From an uncultured Bacteroidota bacterium (GTDB lineage Bacteria; Bacteroidota; Bacteroidia; Bacteroidales; WCHB1-69): a DNA stretch of 64,000 nucleotides. This document shows positions 61,401 through 64,000 of this stretch, in pieces; positions within the stretch are counted from its first letter, which is position 1; every line of letters starts with the position of its first letter. The DNA is taken from positions 20,599 to 84,598 of the forward strand of contig CADADB010000012.1 in assembly GCA_902786595.1 (NCBI GenBank). Direction: 5' to 3'. A model generated the notes under the pieces. That model did not search any database, was not told the origin of the DNA, and saw nothing but the letters and a program-made list of their open reading frames with translations. A program made the translations under genes and the position numbers.

Positions 61401-64000
61401 GTGGCTTGCCCCGCTCCTACCGCACTGAATGTTACCAACCTGGCCCCGACCAGCGCCACACTCAATTGGACAGGCGATGCTACCACCTACAATGTACGTT
61501 ACAAAGTGTCAAATACTGGTGATGCAGACCCAATCTTCTCTGACGACTTTGAAAACGGCTTAGATCTTACCAGTTGGACAATCGTCGATGCTGATGGCGA
61601 TGGACACAATTGGTACGAGCATATCAACACTGGTTCGTCAAATCTTACCACTCATTCAGGTGACGGTGTTGTAGCCTCTGAGAGTTACTATAACGATGAA
61701 GGTCAAGCATTGACTCCTGATAACTGGCTGATTACACCTCAAGTGCAATTGGGAGGCTCCGTATCGTTCTGGGCAATGGGACAAGATGCAGATTATGCAG
61801 AAGAACACTTTGCAGTCTTTGTTTCCACCACTGGAACCACTCCTGCCGACTTCACACAAGTTTCGCAAGAATTTGTTGCTACTGGAGAATATGTCAACTA
61901 CATCGCTGACTTGAGCAGCTACAGCGGCATGGGTTATGTAGCCATCCGTCACTTTAATGTGACTGACATGTTCATACTTAACATTGACGACTTCGCTGTT
62001 TATGGTCCTAGTGCAGCAGGAGAAGAAGAATGGATCACTATTAATAATGTAAGCGGCAACAGCACCGACCTCACAGGTCTGAATCCTGAAACGGATTACA
62101 TCTGGCAAGTTCAAGCTGTTTGCGGCGGCGAAGACGGCGAGAGCGCATGGACTTCCTCCAGCTTCACCACACTTTCTGCCTGTGCTGTTCCTAGCGAGCT
62201 GACCGCTGAAGCTACGGATACTGAAGCTGCTCTTAATTGGACAGGTTATCAGGATAGCTACAACGTACAGTACAGAACCGCTGGCTTTGATGGATACTAT
62301 ATCAACGAGACCTGGGACGGTGAAATTGGCGATTGGAGTGCTTCTAATTTACATAGCAGTAGCGGCATTTTCTCTGGACAGGGCGTAGATGGAGGCAAGT
62401 GCTTTGGTTTTTATTATACTACTGATCCTCCTCAATACCTCATCTCTCCCTACTTGAGAGAAGGCGTTGGCGGCAAGACTTTGACATTCTCTTATAAAGC
62501 ATATAGTGCTTCTTATGCAGAATCCTTTATGGTTGGTTTCGCTATTGGCGAAGAAATGACATGGGAAGAAGAAGTCACAACGGAAAACACTGATTGGCAC
62601 GAATATCAAGTCGTCGTTCCTGAAGGTGCCGAATACTTTGTTATATCATGCACTTCTTATGATGCGTTCTGTCTGTTTGTCGATAACATCGTCATCTATG
62701 CCGAAGACGCAATCGTCGAAGCCGGCCCATGGATGAACACTACTGCCACTGGCACAACGGCAAATCTCACAGATCTTACTCCCGAAACCGAGTACGAATG
62801 GCAGGTGCAGGGAGTTGATTGTGCCGGCGCCGGCACTACCACCGAATGGAGCGAGGCCGCCACGTTCACCACGGATGTTCATTGCGGCATTGTGTTTGAC
62901 GAGAACAACGAGTGGAAGGAAAACTTCGAGAATATGACGACATCCACGAAGCTGTTCACGGGTGTCACTCCGCAGTGCTGGACCGTTGCTCACGAGTACA
63001 CCAGCCCCAGCATCAACCACATTGGCTTAGAGGCAGACACGCTGCCGCAACTGTACCGTTCCTTCAACACCACCGAAAACGGCCACTACAGCTTGCGTAT
63101 GAAATACCGCTCCTTGCTTGCGATGCCCGAGCTCGACGAGTCCATTGACCTCAGCCGCGTGCGTATGAGTTTGAATGTGCGCCAGCCGCAGACTTACTAC
63201 AAGCTGCAAATCGGTGTGATGAGCGATCTGGAAGACGAGAGCACGTTTGTGCCGGTGGCAACGGTGAACAACGGCTCCACGAGCATGTCGCAATTCGTGT
63301 GCGACTTCTCCGGCTACACGGGCGAAGGCCGTTATATCGCCTTCAAGAACGTGGGCGGTTCCACGTCTGACCCGTACTGCTCCAACTATCTGGATGACAT
63401 TGTTCTGACCTACCTTGACGAAGCGTCCTGCGCTATTGATGCAATACCCTACAAAGAAGACTTCGAGGGCTTCACCACCAGTGGCGGCGCTTCCGGCGTG
63501 GAACCAGACTGTTGGGAAGTGATCAGCGAAGACGTTGCGCTCGATGCCACTACGAAACCTCAGGTGTATGCCGGTTTCAACACTACCGAGGGCGGCCACT
63601 ACTCACTGCGTATGAAGAACCGCTGCGTGTATGCGATGCCGGAGTTTGCGGAAGATGTGGATGTCAAGGAGCTGACCCTGTCGTTCAGCTTGCGCCAGGC
63701 CAAGTCCTTCTACCGTCTGGAAGTGGGCGTGGTAGATGCCGCGGGTAATTTCGTGGCAGTGGAAGAGATCAACAATCCCGGCACGAGCATAGAGCGGGAT
63801 GTCACGGTTGACTTCTCCACACTCGAAGGCGAAGGCACTGGCAAGCGTATCGCTTTCCACAACATCCTTCGCAACAGTGCGAAATACGACTACAGCTACA
63901 ACTACATCGATGACATCAATCTTTACTACACCAGTGAAGGACCCGAGGGAAGCAAGACTATGGAATTCGCCGGTTCCGACGAGATGAACGCAGACCATTA
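58470..64000 (+). CDS. Giant secreted fibronectin III/GEVED repeat protein (3' end outside window)
   Basis: The frame starting at ATG 58470 stays open to the window edge, giving at least 1843 residues. A signal peptide (MKKFLLFLMFALFCIPWAANA) is followed by many fibronectin type III units, each opening with a CxAPT or CxxPT-like turn (ACAAPTNF, SCEKPTGL, ACPAPTAL) and containing SWTAG/NWTG and LTGLxPETxYxWQVQAVC strands. Between them lie jelly-roll modules (FSDDFENGLDLTSWT, NLPYSQDF-type starts ending in VDNVVFE or IDDFAVY) and one GEVED domain near 795-860 (IIWVDFDNSLSFEESEIVY). It is a cell-surface adhesin or peptidase-associated stalk; any catalytic or sorting domain would lie beyond the window. 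Confidence 0.85.
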   Translation, partial: MKKFLLFLMFALFCIPWAANAQETLTVHDGTNTSSYIPHWGLWADNSLQSEMVYPATELSDMTGGSITNLHYYSNGTSNITSWNGTCQIFMMEIESTSLSEFAGPTDATVVYDGPIALVDGEMTIELSTPYNYGGGNLLVGFYYTTGGSYASVNWLGEDVSGASIYGRSGQSYSVTAGNFLPKTTFTYTPGETDCDMPTSINVNNISANGATVTWEGDGSAWNLRYKASTDADFTMVNGLTSQTYTFTGLNSNTTYSVGVQTVCTGSPSFFKSTSFTTDNPCLAPTNLVTSDITDASATLSWTAGYPTQSSWIVNYKKSADAWTDAQTETVTSPTVTLANLEENTTYNVRIYACADGAYLSGNFTTKYACAAPTNFVASNITGSSATISWTAGYQETEWTVKYKKSSESSWDNATSVSVNGTPTTSLTGLDVLTIYNVRVYNCTGESDPYLSGNFTTAASFPYSQDFSGSGIPTGWAQYSGLLADVMAGTALTTASYGWSNGTSNSVLDGNHLYSNIYGASCMKWIVTPAIPVESGARLTFDVAYTAYSGTAANPQTTGTDDKFVVLASTDNMATWTILRQWDNAGSEYVLNELTPTALHQIFDLADYAGQNVIVAFYGESTESNADNDIHVDNVVFELTPSCEKPTGLSVENNGLDATFTWSSDATSFDVAYSMDNTANPDNVIVATVNTTSYEFTNLALGDHYVWVRTNCSATEQSEWAGPNNIHIGHCVPAPTSVDNQGISNVTFGVGDNIVNNTTTMGTSVATCLDYTSMTGALQAGVESTVAITYKTSYTYGTIIWVDFDNSLSFEESEIVYMGTSTSANPTTLNATFVIPATVTPGNYVMRIGGADSYFDGYIGGTSTTAPDPCYTGTYACFQDYTLSVLEAPSCMPISGLTSSNVTAHTVDLTWTAGGDETAWVVAYKAADEEEFTEVPATTNSFTLSGLSSETTYTVKVAANCGVSQSLYSQEITFTTTVACPAPTALNVTNLAPTSATLNWTGDATTYNVRYKVSNTGDADPIFSDDFENGLDLTSWTIVDADGDGHNWYEHINTGSSNLTTHSGDGVVASESYYNDEGQALTPDNWLITPQVQLGGSVSFWAMGQDADYAEEHFAVFVSTTGTTPADFTQVSQEFVATGEYVNYIADLSSYSGMGYVAIRHFNVTDMFILNIDDFAVYGPSAAGEEEWITINNVSGNSTDLTGLNPETDYIWQVQAVCGGEDGESAWTSSSFTTLSACAVPSELTAEATDTEAALNWTGYQDSYNVQYRTAGFDGYYINETWDGEIGDWSASNLHSSSGIFSGQGVDGGKCFGFYYTTDPPQYLISPYLREGVGGKTLTFSYKAYSASYAESFMVGFAIGEEMTWEEEVTTENTDWHEYQVVVPEGAEYFVISCTSYDAFCLFVDNIVIYAEDAIVEAGPWMNTTATGTTANLTDLTPETEYEWQVQGVDCAGAGTTTEWSEAATFTTDVHCGIVFDENNEWKENFENMTTSTKLFTGVTPQCWTVAHEYTSPSINHIGLEADTLPQLYRSFNTTENGHYSLRMKYRSLLAMPELDESIDLSRVRMSLNVRQPQTYYKLQIGVMSDLEDESTFVPVATVNNGSTSMSQFVCDFSGYTGEGRYIAFKNVGGSTSDPYCSNYLDDIVLTYLDEASCAIDAIPYKEDFEGFTTSGGASGVEPDCWEVISEDVALDATTKPQVYAGFNTTEGGHYSLRMKNRCVYAMPEFAEDVDVKELTLSFSLRQAKSFYRLEVGVVDAAGNFVAVEEINNPGTSIERDVTVDFSTLEGEGTGKRIAFHNILRNSAKYDYSYNYIDDINLYYTSEGPEGSKTMEFAGSDEMNADH

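Noticed and set aside
59367-63998. Reverse-strand and other-frame open frames across the giant protein
   Set aside because: They are shadows of the repetitive fibronectin III coding sequence, whose single + frame stays open from 58470 to the window end.
1-64000. tRNA, rRNA genes and insertion sequences
   Set aside because: I found no tRNA-like cloverleaf, no rRNA segment and no transposase-like protein in any frame given to me by eye; a short degenerate element could be missed.

Overview
The window looks like a chromosome segment of a member of the Bacteroidales (Bacteroidota). The signs are promoters of the TTG-N19-TAnnTTTG type, a lack of Shine-Dalgarno sites, a UpxY-type antiterminator opening the capsule operon, an SLBB export lipoprotein followed by a tyrosine-tailed Wzc, and a giant fibronectin III/GEVED surface protein. 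I cannot name a genus. All recognised genes are on the + strand.

Layout. 1-5675 is a housekeeping block: the end of a cysteine-desulfurase-like gene, an EamA transporter between arrays of 7-bp repeats, two SurA/PpiC-like foldases, dut and a TPR protein. 5676-6017 holds a candidate promoter and a leader. 6018-58106 is a roughly 52-kb, very tightly packed surface-polysaccharide locus, with many 1-12 nt overlaps and all genes in one direction. 58107-58469 is a regulatory gap. 58470 to the end is the 5' part of a large secreted protein that is cut by the window edge.

The polysaccharide locus divides into modules: (a) regulation and export: UpxY, Wza-like, Wzc-like, PHP phosphatase; (b) sugar nucleotides: a UDP-sugar dehydrogenase, RfbA, RfbB, and two DegT aminotransferases downstream of which one looks VioA-like; rfbC and rfbD are absent, which fits dTDP-4-amino-4,6-dideoxyglucose rather than rhamnose; (c) an acyl module: two acyl carrier proteins, two SDRs, an acyl-adenylating enzyme and a KAS III; (d) polymer assembly: Wzx flippase, two Wzy/EpsG-like proteins, two phosphoglycosyl transferases of different folds (monotopic and WecA-like), and only two recognisable glycosyltransferases (GT2, GT4); (e) ten ATP-grasp enzymes: seven of the sugar-transfer-associated type in two alternating subtypes and three of the carbamoyl-phosphate-synthase-like type next to an unusual pair of DegT-like proteins; (f) a carboxylic-acid module: TIM-barrel protein, citrate-lyase-like C-C lyase, two-subunit Fe-S hydro-lyase, D-2-hydroxyacid dehydrogenase, MmgE/PrpD protein; (g) a CDP-type module: a cytidylyltransferase-aminotransferase fusion, an opine-dehydrogenase-like gene with a probable frameshift, and LicD.

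The most unusual point is the balance of parts: many amide/acyl-forming enzymes and small-acid metabolism, but few glycosyltransferases. My inference is that this locus makes a glycan heavily decorated with, or partly joined by, amide-linked amino or carboxylic acids, with a further phosphodiester-linked group from LicD. A second structural theme is a family of degenerate 7-bp tandem repeats in the intergenic gaps, several running directly into start or stop codons.
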